Assembly: GCA_023667385.1 (NCBI GenBank)
Contig: JAMPAE010000106.1
Location: 1-5,853 of the forward strand
Direction: 5' to 3'
Source: Ruminococcus sp.
GTDB taxonomy: Bacteria > Bacillota > Clostridia > Oscillospirales > Acutalibacteraceae
DNA: 5,853 nt
The position numbers and the translations under genes are program-made. Below, in pieces: positions 1 to 5,853 of this stretch (position 1 is its first letter; the number at the start of each line of letters is the position of its first letter). The notes beneath the pieces were generated by a model. That model was given only the letters and a program-made list of their open reading frames with translations, searched no databases and was not told where the DNA came from.

Positions 1-607
1 ACTCCTGCACACTGTCCTGAACATCAATTTTCGCTGCATTTTGCTTGCGGCTGAAATGGTTTTGTGCCTTTTTAGAACATCCAACAATCAGCAATGCAAC
101 AGGCAGTACCCATAATGCTGCCAAAGCGAGTCGCCAATCGTAAAAGAACAGACTTACCGCAATAACGCAGGTTGAAATGATCGAAGCGTAAAACTGCGGC
201 ACGCAGTGGGAATACATATGCTCGGTTGTTTCCACATCACTGAGCATGGTGTTAGTCAGGTCGGCAAGGTATTTTTTACCGAAGAATGACAGGGGAAGCT
301 TACGCAGCTTTTCCGCAAGACGGATGCGGCACTTGCCGGATTCTCTGTAAGTGGAAAAGAAAGTAGAATTGTATTTCCAAAATTCAGTTAGGAATATCAG
401 AATAAGGGCTGCAACAATTCCGATGGCGTAAAATACATAATGGTTTTTCGGTACTGCACCATTCATGAAATCATTTACAAGACAATAGAGAAGTCCCACA
501 GGAAGCATCAGCACAAGGTCGCCGACCGTGCATGCAACTGTTGCCCAAACGAGTCCTTTTGCGCCTTCATCAGAGAGCGCAAATCTTTTCATCAATTTGT
601 TAATCAT
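1..607 (-). CDS. ABC half-transporter, permease N-terminal part (partial, runs off left edge)
   Basis: The first 202 codons of a second exporter-fold ABC protein, starting MINKLMKRFALSDEGAKG and still open at the window edge, so the end of the membrane domain and the whole ATPase domain are not visible. Hydrophobic segments lie at about residues 18-45 and 57-77, with two more at about 139-156 and 160-177. Between them is the typical first coupling-helix region, LRKLPLSFFGKKYLADLTN (about 101-119), followed by the SDVETTEH stretch usual in ABC type IV permeases. The start is ATG at 607-605, overlapping the stop of the upstream ABC gene as ATGA, with GGAGG at 614-618 six bases ahead. The overlap implies translational coupling and roughly equal synthesis, so this is probably the heterodimer partner of the 604-2379 product in the cytoplasmic membrane. 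The substrate is unknown; an iron-chelate or drug transporter is inferred from the partner. The missing half would normally carry Walker A, signature and Walker B motifs. Confidence 0.93.
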   Translation of the reverse strand, partial: MINKLMKRFALSDEGAKGLVWATVACTVGDLVLMLPVGLLYCLVNDFMNGAVPKNHYVFYAIGIVAALILIFLTEFWKYNSTFFSTYRESGKCRIRLAEKLRKLPLSFFGKKYLADLTNTMLSDVETTEHMYSHCVPQFYASIISTCVIAVSLFFYDWRLALAALWVLPVALLIVGCSKKAQNHFSRKQNAAKIDVQDSVQE

Positions 608-2379
608 TTTGCACCTCCGACTTTCCAGTTGACAGAAGTCTGATAATCCTGCCACATTTTTGCATACAGACCGTCCTTTTCTGCGAGCGTGTCATGTGTA
701 CCGAATTCCTCGATTCTTCCGTCTTTTAATACAAATATTCTGTCTGCGTTTTTGACGGTGGTCAAACGGTGAGCGATCATGATGACCGTTTTATCTTTTG
801 ATAATTCTTCAAATGCTTTCTGCACAAGTGATTCGTTTTCAGGATCGGCAAATGCAGTTGCTTCGTCCAAAACGATGATCGGCGCATCTTTCAGCATCAC
901 ACGGGCGATAGCAATTCGCTGTTGCTCGCCGCCTGACAGGTACACACCTTTTGTTCCGATTACTGTATCTATACCGTTCGGCAACTTTGCAATAATATCG
1001 TCGCACTGTGCTTTATGCAAGGCTGCTTCAACCTCTTTGCGTGCAGCATTTGGCTTGGCAAGTCTCACGTTCTCAAAGATAGAGGTTTTGAGAAGTCTGC
1101 TATCTTGGAAAACATATGAAACTGTTTCCATCAGTTCGGATTTTTGAATATCCTTTACATTTACACCGCCGATTTTGACTTCGCCGTCTGTTACATCCCA
1201 AAAACGAGAAATCAATCCTGCAACAGTGGTTTTTCCGCCGCCTGACGGACCGACTAAAGCGACCGTTTCACCGGATTGTACCTTGAGTGAAATGCCGTCA
1301 ACTGCATTTGTTTCAGAACTGCTGTATCTGAAAGATACATTTTTGAATTCCACTGAATTATCCTTAGGCGAGACGCTTCTCTGCGGCTCCGGCAAAGGCT
1401 GTAAGTCGAGAATTGAATGCACACGATTCAGTGCATCGGTTACAACCATGCCGTTTTTACTGATGTACATGACCTTTGTCATGGAAGTTGCAATCACAGG
1501 GGTAAAGATTACATAGAAAATGAGGCTGAGCAGAACAGATTGTGCCACAGCTTCACCGCCTGCCAAAATCAGTGCAAGCGTAATCAGAAACGCAAAGGCA
1601 CTGTTGATGAACACAGTGTACAGCAACATGGGCATACGACATTGTTTACAATAGGAAATACAAAATTTGTAGTATCTGTCAATTGAACCCTTGAATCTCT
1701 TAAAGGTGTGTACTGTCTGCCCAAAAGTTTTAACAACGGGAATGCCACGCACATATTCAACTGCTTCGTTGTTCATATCGGCAAGTGCATTCTGATAATT
1801 TTTCATATCTTCTGCCATCTTCGGTCCTGCCATTTTGAACATTGCCGCAAAGCCGAGAATAGTAGGTACAAGGCAAATCAGTCCAAACCGCCAGTCAAAC
1901 AGGAACAACATAACAATCATGCCGAGTGGTGTTGCAATAGCTCCGGCCATGTCGGGCAGTTGGTGTGCGAGATAGGTTTCGGTTGCTGCACTGCTGTCAT
2001 TGACGATGCGGCGGATTTTACCGCTGCCCGTTTCACCGACAAAGCCAAGCGGCAGTTTTGCGATATGTGCCATCAATGTTTTTCTCATGTTTCCTGCAAT
2101 GCGGAATGCCGACATATGTGAACACATCAGGCCGCCTATATAAATGACGATTGAGAGCAACGCAAACAATACTGCCATCCAACCGTTTCGGGCAACATTC
2201 ACTGCCTCTGAAAAATTCGGTGCAACCTCGATGACTTCTTCGATAATAAAGAAGATAAAGACGAACGGCAGTAATGCCAGAGCTGCACTTACGATAGACA
2301 ATATGAGTGATAGCAGGGTAAGATATTTGTGCTTGTCTGCATAACTCATAAGCTCTGAAAGATTACTTTTCTTTTTCAC
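604..2379 (-). CDS. ABC transporter, fused permease and ATP-binding protein (half-transporter)
   Basis: A complete 591-residue half-transporter of the exporter fold (ABC type IV). The membrane domain covers about residues 1-325, with hydrophobic segments near 18-47, 67-85, 143-161, 165-182, 252-273 and 279-298. Coupling helices lie near 106-125 (KLPLGFVGETGSGK) and 203-221 (NNEAVEYVRGIPVVKTFGQ). The ATPase domain, about 340-580, has A-loop Tyr352, Walker A GPSGGGKT (377-384), Q-loop Gln425, signature LSGGEQQR (481-488), Walker B IIVLDE with catalytic Glu506, and H-loop His537. All core catalytic residues are present, so it should hydrolyse ATP. The D-loop reads AFADPE instead of the usual SALD type, a form I associate with IrtA/YbtP-like siderophore transporters; the X-loop lacks the usual glutamates. 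The start is GTG at 2379, chosen because a perfect AAGGAGG lies 7 bases upstream. It follows tetR by 113 bp and overlaps the next ABC gene by 4 bases, so it is probably the tetR-controlled half of a heterodimer. The substrate is not determinable here; drug export remains possible. Confidence 0.96.
   Translation of the reverse strand: MKKKSNLSELMSYADKHKYLTLLSLILSIVSAALALLPFVFIFFIIEEVIEVAPNFSEAVNVARNGWMAVLFALLSIVIYIGGLMCSHMSAFRIAGNMRKTLMAHIAKLPLGFVGETGSGKIRRIVNDSSAATETYLAHQLPDMAGAIATPLGMIVMLFLFDWRFGLICLVPTILGFAAMFKMAGPKMAEDMKNYQNALADMNNEAVEYVRGIPVVKTFGQTVHTFKRFKGSIDRYYKFCISYCKQCRMPMLLYTVFINSAFAFLITLALILAGGEAVAQSVLLSLIFYVIFTPVIATSMTKVMYISKNGMVVTDALNRVHSILDLQPLPEPQRSVSPKDNSVEFKNVSFRYSSSETNAVDGISLKVQSGETVALVGPSGGGKTTVAGLISRFWDVTDGEVKIGGVNVKDIQKSELMETVSYVFQDSRLLKTSIFENVRLAKPNAARKEVEAALHKAQCDDIIAKLPNGIDTVIGTKGVYLSGGEQQRIAIARVMLKDAPIIVLDEATAFADPENESLVQKAFEELSKDKTVIMIAHRLTTVKNADRIFVLKDGRIEEFGTHDTLAEKDGLYAKMWQDYQTSVNWKVGGAK
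614..618 (-). promoter_or_regulatory. Ribosome binding site of the second ABC gene
   Basis: GGAGG on the minus strand, six bases before the ATG at 607-605. It sits inside the last codons of the upstream ABC gene. It supports the overlapping ATGA start as the true start of the partial gene. Confidence 0.8.
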
Positions 2380-2386
2380 TTTCAGT

Positions 2387-2393
2387 CCTCCTT
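2387..2393 (-). promoter_or_regulatory. Ribosome binding site that fixes the GTG start of the first ABC gene
   Basis: A full-strength AAGGAGG on the minus strand with a 7-base spacer to GTG at 2379-2377. The next in-frame ATG (codon 11) has no comparable site. This decides the start in favour of GTG. Confidence 0.88.
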
Positions 2394-2407
2394 GTGAAAT
2401 TTTCTAT

Positions 2408-2441
2408 GATACAGAAACCGCCGCGGATGGTTTCCAATATC
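2408..2441 (-). other. Predicted leader hairpin upstream of the first ABC gene
   Basis: In the minus-strand transcript, GATA-T-TG-GAAACC (2441-2429) can pair with GGTTTC-TG-TATC (2419-2408). This gives 12 pairs: a perfect 6-bp GAAACC/GGTTTC core, two G-U pairs, one bulged base at 2437 and a further 4-bp stem. The 9-base loop contains the palindrome CCGCGG. It ends 14 bases before the ribosome binding site. No U-run follows, so it is not a simple terminator. A role in mRNA stability, leader control or protein binding is possible but unproven. Confidence 0.4.
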
Positions 2442-2445
2442 CTTA

Positions 2446-2469
2446 ACAAACAGTTAGCTTCGGCTAACT
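2446..2469 (-). terminator. Possible weak terminator or attenuator between tetR and the ABC genes
   Basis: A perfect 7-bp inverted repeat, AGTTAGC (2463-2469) and GCTAACT (2452-2458) as read on the minus strand, closed by a CGAA tetraloop and followed by an imperfect T-rich tail (GTTTGTT). It begins 23 bases after the tetR stop. The stem is short and the tail interrupted, so partial rather than full termination is the better guess. That would give more tetR than transporter message. It could equally be an RNA-stabilising hairpin. Confidence 0.35.
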
Positions 2470-2492
2470 CGTGATTAAAAAATTACAGGGAC

Positions 2493-3110
2493 TCATTGCC
2501 CCATAATTTTCTTCCAGCCTGCTGTATAAAAGGCGTTCACTTCTTTAAGATATATAAGAGCCTGCTCCAACGGCATTTCGTGGATGATCAATTCCATAAC
2601 AGCGCCGAACATTCCCGTAATCAAGATGTGTTCCAGCCTTGGGTCAATCTCAGGCGACGGTCTGCCAAGCTTTTTCAGAACCTCTTGATAATCATGTGTG
2701 GCTTTAGCTTCAATTTCAACCATTTCATCTATCATACCTGAAAACCGTGTTCCTTCTGAACGGCAAAGAATCAGTTTCATTTCGTCAAGATGATCATAGG
2801 CATACATGAGTATTTCCGTCATGCAACCGCCGGAAATTTCGCCCATGTGCTGAGGCTGCTCAATCTCCGGGATCTCCGTGAAATCGGTTTGCGCCTTGCG
2901 ATAGATTCTCATTATATACTCGTACTGCTCACCGACCAATGCTTCAAACAGTTCTTCCTTACTGTCGTAGTAACCATAAAACGCACCCAGCGTTACACCT
3001 GCTGTTTTGACGATTTGGCGCAGAGAAGCAGACTTAAAGCCGTATTCCATAAATGCATCCTTTGCGGCAATGTGGATTTTTTCAAGTGTGGTCAGTTCTG
3101 CTTCACTCAT
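2493..3110 (-). CDS. TetR/AcrR-family transcriptional regulator
   Basis: A 205-residue protein, a normal length for the family. The N-terminal DNA-binding domain is typical: helix 1 around residues 8-24 (LEKIHIAAKDAFMEYGF), then the helix-turn-helix at about 29-48 (SLRQIVKTAGVTLGAFYGYY) and the usual KEELFEALV follow-on helix at 51-59. The C-terminal part (about 60-205) is helical and divergent, as expected for the ligand-binding and dimerisation domain; its ligand cannot be read from the sequence. The start is ATG at 3110-3108 with GGAGG at 3118-3122, seven bases upstream. A consensus promoter with a symmetric operator over the start site lies directly in front, so autorepression is very likely. 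The ABC pair follows 113 bp downstream on the same strand and is the obvious regulated target. TetR proteins usually act as repressors released by a small molecule, often the transporter's substrate; that link is inference here. Confidence 0.95.
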   Translation of the reverse strand: MSEAELTTLEKIHIAAKDAFMEYGFKSASLRQIVKTAGVTLGAFYGYYDSKEELFEALVGEQYEYIMRIYRKAQTDFTEIPEIEQPQHMGEISGGCMTEILMYAYDHLDEMKLILCRSEGTRFSGMIDEMVEIEAKATHDYQEVLKKLGRPSPEIDPRLEHILITGMFGAVMELIIHEMPLEQALIYLKEVNAFYTAGWKKIMGQ

Positions 3111-3117
3111 AGATACG

Positions 3118-3122
3118 CCTCC
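3118..3122 (-). promoter_or_regulatory. Ribosome binding site of tetR
   Basis: GGAGG on the minus strand, seven bases before ATG at 3110-3108. It lies two bases past the edge of the operator, so the short leader is made up almost wholly of operator plus ribosome binding site. Confidence 0.85.
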
Positions 3123-3123
3123 G

Positions 3124-3151
3124 TATATCAGTGCTATATATCACTGATATA
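3124..3151 (-). promoter_or_regulatory. Probable TetR operator (28-bp inverted repeat over the start site)
   Basis: Perfect 10-bp arms, TATATCAGTG (3124-3133) and CACTGATATA (3142-3151), are separated by the 8-bp AT-rich spacer CTATATAT. Within it sit two overlapping 15-bp palindromes of TATATCA-N-TGATATA type: 3137-3151 is perfect and 3124-3138 has one mismatch. Their centres are 13 bp apart. The element touches the last base of the -10 box and covers the expected start site near 3144, a position from which a bound repressor would block RNA polymerase. Binding by the adjacent TetR product is inferred from position and symmetry. Confidence 0.82.
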
Positions 3152-3179
3152 TTATAGACCTCTTTTTAAAGTTTGTCAA
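3151..3179 (-). promoter_or_regulatory. Consensus sigma-A promoter of the tetR-ABC cassette
   Basis: On the minus strand, TTGACA (3179-3174) and TATAAT (3156-3151) are both exact consensus hexamers with an exact 17-bp spacer. The DNA upstream (about 3180-3216) is rich in A and T runs and could act as an UP element. Transcription should start near 3144, giving a leader of about 34 bases before the tetR ATG. So strong a promoter is expected to be kept off by a repressor, in line with the operator overlapping it. Confidence 0.92.
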
Positions 3180-3273
3180 GCAAACAGAATAGATTTTCAT
3201 AAAAACTTTTTAATCTAAGTAAACGGCGATTAATTACAGTATCTACACGACTCTTTTCTTATGTTTTGCGAGT
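3180..3273. other. AT-rich intergenic spacer without a recognisable gene
   Basis: The stretch between the ppdK terminator and the tetR promoter. It holds A and T runs, including a short AAAAACTTTTT palindrome at 3201-3211, but no open frame with a ribosome binding site and no strong hairpin. The part next to the -35 box may stimulate the promoter. Confidence 0.5.
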
Positions 3274-3305
3274 AAAAAAGACCTTGCAGTATTTCTGCAA
3301 GGTCT
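3274..3305 (-). terminator. Intrinsic terminator of ppdK
   Basis: In the minus-strand transcript a perfect 11-bp stem, AGACCTTGCAG (3305-3295) with CTGCAAGGTCT (3289-3279), closes a 5-base loop AAATA. Five T residues (3278-3274) follow directly. It lies 52 bases after the ppdK stop codon. It should end the ppdK transcript and insulate the tetR cassette from it. Confidence 0.95.
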
Positions 3306-3357
3306 GATTTTGAATTTATTTTGCCTATTGGCAGTCAAAACAACCGTCAATCCTGAC

Positions 3358-5853
3358 TTATTTGCTCTTGATTGCAGCCTGAGCAGCTGAAAGGCGTGCG
3401 ATGGGCACACGGAACGGTGAGCATGAAACATAGTCGAGGCCGATGTTGTGGCAGAACTCAACCGATGTTGGGTCGCCGCCGTGCTCGCCGCAGATTCCGC
3501 AGTGGAGAGCAGGGTTAACCGGCTTGCCGAGGTCAAGAGTCATCTTCATGAGCTTGCCAACGCCGTTCTGGTCAAGTCTTGCAAACGGATCGTTTTCGAA
3601 GATCTTTGCATCATAGTAAGCATCAAGGAACTTACCTGCGTCATCACGGCTGAAGCCGAATGTCATCTGAGTAAGGTCGTTTGTGCCGAAGCAGAAGAAG
3701 TCAGCTTCTGCTGCAACTTCGTCAGCTGTGAGAGCAGCTCTCGGAATTTCAATCATTGTACCAACTTCATATTCGAGGTCAGCGCCTGCTGCTGCGATTT
3801 CTTCGTCAGCTGTTGCAACAACGATCTTCTTAACAAACTTGAATTCCTTAACATCACCGATGAGCGGAATCATGATTTCCGGCTTGATTGCCCAATCCGG
3901 ATGAGCCTTCTTAACGTTGATTGCTGCACGGATAACAGCCTTTGTCTGCATCTTTGCAATTTCAGGATATGTTACTGTGAGGCGGCATCCACGGTGACCC
4001 ATCATCGGGTTGAACTCATGGAGAGAATCAATGAGAGCCTTAATATCTTCAACACTCTTGCCCTGTGCTGCTGCAAGTGCTTCGATGTCAGCTTCTTCAG
4101 TCGGAACGAACTCATGGAGAGGCGGATCAAGGAAACGGATTGTTACCGGGCAGCCTTCAAGTGCTTCATAAAGAGCTTCAAAGTCGCCCTGCTGATACGG
4201 CATAATCTTGTCAAGAGCAGCTTCTCTTTCTTCAACTGTGTCAGCGCAAATCATTTCACGGAATGCTGCGATTCTGTCAGCTTCGAAGAACATATGCTCA
4301 GTACGGCAAAGGCCGATGCCTTCTGCGCCGAGCTCACGAGCCTTCTTAGCATCCTTCGGAGTGTCAGCATTTGTGCGAACCTTGAGAGTTCTGTATTTGT
4401 CAGCCCAGCCCATGATTCTGCCGAATTCGCCTGCAATTGAAGCGTCAACTGTGTCAATGACGCCCTTATAGATGTTACCTGTTGAACCGTCGATTGAAAT
4501 GTAATCGCCTTCAACAAATGTTTCGCCTGCAAGGGTGAACTTCTTGTTTTCTTCATCCATAACGATGTCTGAGCAGCCTGATACGCAGCAAGTACCCATA
4601 CCACGAGCAACAACGGCTGCGTGAGATGTCATACCGCCACGAACTGTGAGGATACCCTGAGAAGCCTTCATGCCGGTGATGTCTTCCGGTGAAGTTTCAA
4701 GACGAACAAGAACAACCTTTTCGCCGTTTGCTTTCCAAGCTTCAGCGTCTTCAGCTGTGAAAACAACCTTACCGCAAGCAGCACCCGGAGAAGCACCGAG
4801 ACCCTTACCGATTGGAGTTGCAGCCTTGAGAGCTTTTGCATCAAACTGCGGATGAAGAAGTGTATCGAGGTTTCTCGGGTCAATCATAAGAACTGCTTCT
4901 TCTTCTGTTCTCATGCCTTCATCAACAAGGTCGCAAGCGATTTTGAGAGCAGCCTGAGCGGTTCTCTTACCGTTACGAGTCTGGAGCATGAAGAGCTTAC
5001 CGTGTTCAACCGTGAACTCCATGTCCTGCATATCTCTATAGTGATTTTCAAGAATTGAGCAAACATTTGTGAACTGAGCGAATGCTTCAGGGAACTTCTG
5101 TTCCATTTCAGCAATCTTCATCGGGGTACGAACGCCTGCAACAACGTCTTCGCCCTGTGCATTTGTGAGGAACTCACCGAAGAGGCCCTTTGCACCTGTT
5201 GCCGGGTCACGGGTGAAAGCAACACCTGTGCCGCAATCATCGCCCATGTTACCGAAAGCCATTGCCTGAACGTTAACAGCAGTACCCCATGAATACGGAA
5301 TATCGTTGTCACGACGGTAAACGTTTGCTCTCGGGTTGTCCCATGAACGGAAAACAGCCTTGATAGCTTCCATAAGCTGTACTTTCGGGTCTGACGGGAA
5401 ATCTTCGCCGATCTTATCTTTATATTCAGCTTTGAACTGATATGCAAGTTCTTTGAGGTCATCAGCAGTAAGCTCAACGTCCTGAGTTACGCCTTTCTTT
5501 TCTTTCATTGCGTCGATGAGCTGTTCGAAGTATTTCTTACCAACTTCCATAACAACGTCTGAGAACATCTGAATGAAACGTCTGTAGCAGTCCCATGCCC
5601 AACGGGGATTGTTTGACTGCTTTGCAATAACCTCAACAACCTCTTCGTTAAGACCGAGGTTGAGGATTGTGTCCATCATGCCGGGCATTGATGCACGGGC
5701 ACCTGAACGAACAGAAACGAGAAGCGGGTTTTCCTTGTCACCGAACTTCTTGCCTGTGATTTCTTCCATCTTGATGATGTTTTCCATGATTTCGGCCTGA
5801 ATTTCATCATTGATCTTGCGACCGTCCTCATAATATTGTGTGCAGGCCTCGGT
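3358..5853 (-). CDS. ppdK: Pyruvate, phosphate dikinase (partial, N-terminus cut by right edge)
   Basis: The enzyme interconverts pyruvate, ATP and phosphate with phosphoenolpyruvate, AMP and pyrophosphate in the cytoplasm. In anaerobic clostridia it often works in glycolysis or PEP supply. The reading frame is open to the edge: 831 residues are visible, and comparison from memory with Clostridium symbiosum PPDK suggests about 43 are missing, for a total near 874. The ATG at 5787 is internal, not the start; the 22 codons before it (TEACTQYYEDGRK...) still match the family. In visible numbering, the ATP-grasp part runs to about 297 with SVRSGARASMPGM (Arg49, equivalent to Arg92) and QTRNGK (Arg293, equivalent to Arg337). 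The phosphohistidine domain has GGMTSHAAV with catalytic His411 (equivalent to His455). The C-terminal PEP/pyruvate barrel has RTNADTP, FLDPPLHEF, GTMIEIPRAAL, FGTNDLTQ and CGICGEHGG with catalytic Cys788 (equivalent to Cys831). All key residues are intact. Codon choice looks strongly biased, as in highly expressed genes. A strong terminator follows. Confidence 0.98.
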   Translation of the reverse strand, partial: TEACTQYYEDGRKINDEIQAEIMENIIKMEEITGKKFGDKENPLLVSVRSGARASMPGMMDTILNLGLNEEVVEVIAKQSNNPRWAWDCYRRFIQMFSDVVMEVGKKYFEQLIDAMKEKKGVTQDVELTADDLKELAYQFKAEYKDKIGEDFPSDPKVQLMEAIKAVFRSWDNPRANVYRRDNDIPYSWGTAVNVQAMAFGNMGDDCGTGVAFTRDPATGAKGLFGEFLTNAQGEDVVAGVRTPMKIAEMEQKFPEAFAQFTNVCSILENHYRDMQDMEFTVEHGKLFMLQTRNGKRTAQAALKIACDLVDEGMRTEEEAVLMIDPRNLDTLLHPQFDAKALKAATPIGKGLGASPGAACGKVVFTAEDAEAWKANGEKVVLVRLETSPEDITGMKASQGILTVRGGMTSHAAVVARGMGTCCVSGCSDIVMDEENKKFTLAGETFVEGDYISIDGSTGNIYKGVIDTVDASIAGEFGRIMGWADKYRTLKVRTNADTPKDAKKARELGAEGIGLCRTEHMFFEADRIAAFREMICADTVEEREAALDKIMPYQQGDFEALYEALEGCPVTIRFLDPPLHEFVPTEEADIEALAAAQGKSVEDIKALIDSLHEFNPMMGHRGCRLTVTYPEIAKMQTKAVIRAAINVKKAHPDWAIKPEIMIPLIGDVKEFKFVKKIVVATADEEIAAAGADLEYEVGTMIEIPRAALTADEVAAEADFFCFGTNDLTQMTFGFSRDDAGKFLDAYYDAKIFENDPFARLDQNGVGKLMKMTLDLGKPVNPALHCGICGEHGGDPTSVEFCHNIGLDYVSCSPFRVPIARLSAAQAAIKSK

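Noticed and set aside
440..643. Short plus-strand frame over the junction of the two ABC genes
   Set aside because: It lies wholly opposite two well-supported coding regions, has no ribosome binding site and encodes no recognisable protein.
1708..2121. Plus-strand frame of 137 codons, rich in Cys and His
   Set aside because: It is a shadow of the ABC permease domain; the Cys/His richness comes from reverse-complemented GCA, GCG and ATG-containing codons and forms no regular metal-binding pattern.
2452..2469. Plus-strand terminator with a C(UUCG)G tetraloop
   Set aside because: Read on the plus strand the hairpin has the very stable UUCG loop, but no plus-strand gene ends here and no T-run follows on that strand.
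2380..2492. A separate promoter or second TetR operator before the ABC genes
   Set aside because: I found no -35/-10 pair with acceptable spacing on the minus strand (the best, TTGGAA with TATCAT, has a 20-bp spacer) and no copy of the TATATCA/TGATATA half-sites.
3191..3216. Loose palindrome AGATT...AATCT with an AAAAACTTTTT core
   Set aside because: Apart from short end arms and the A/T run the halves do not pair, and such matches are expected by chance in DNA this AT-rich.
3448..4440. Long plus-strand open frame of 330 codons antisense to ppdK
   Set aside because: It starts at GTG with no ribosome binding site and has no recognisable domain. Its odd cysteine-rich composition is what the reverse complement of strongly biased ppdK codons produces. 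The ppdK frame is certain here.
5785..5787. ATG as the start of ppdK
   Set aside because: The 22 codons upstream to the window edge stay in frame and match the PPDK family, and the enzyme would lack about 65 N-terminal residues if it began here.

Overview
The window reads like the chromosome of an anaerobic, low-to-moderate-GC Firmicute of class Clostridia, probably from the Ruminococcus/Oscillospiraceae group. The main basis is the protein at the right end: a pyruvate, phosphate dikinase that, from memory, matches the Clostridium symbiosum enzyme closely along its whole visible length. Strong AAGGAGG-type ribosome binding sites and a sigma-A consensus promoter fit this. The genus is inference.

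All four genes lie on the minus strand, so the window is best read from right to left. From 5853 down to 3358 is ppdK, cut by the right edge (about 43 N-terminal residues missing). It ends in a textbook intrinsic terminator at 3274-3305. After a quiet AT-rich spacer comes a perfect sigma-A promoter (3151-3179) whose -10 box and start site run into a 28-bp two-fold symmetric operator (3124-3151). It drives a TetR-family regulator (2493-3110). A 113-bp gap with two inverted repeats follows. Then comes a fused permease-ATPase ABC half-transporter (604-2379, GTG start). Its stop codon overlaps, as ATGA, the start of a second half-transporter (607 down to the left edge, partial).

The tetR gene and the two ABC genes form one likely ligand-responsive cassette. 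The regulator should repress its own promoter, and no separate promoter is evident in front of the transporter genes, so all three are probably co-transcribed and induced when a ligand releases TetR. The two half-transporters should pair as a heterodimer in the cytoplasmic membrane. The Walker B/D-loop string DEATAFADPENE resembles the siderophore-linked IrtA/YbtP-type group of exporter-fold ABC proteins. That makes an iron-chelate or other small amphipathic substrate a reasonable guess, with multidrug export as the alternative. ppdK is a separate housekeeping transcription unit of central carbon metabolism.

I see no RNA gene, CRISPR array, insertion sequence or phage element. The remaining open frames are shadows of these four genes. 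The points most worth a second look are the operator architecture, the unusual X-loop and D-loop of the ABC ATPase, a CX3CX2C cysteine cluster in its membrane domain, and the structured leader before it.
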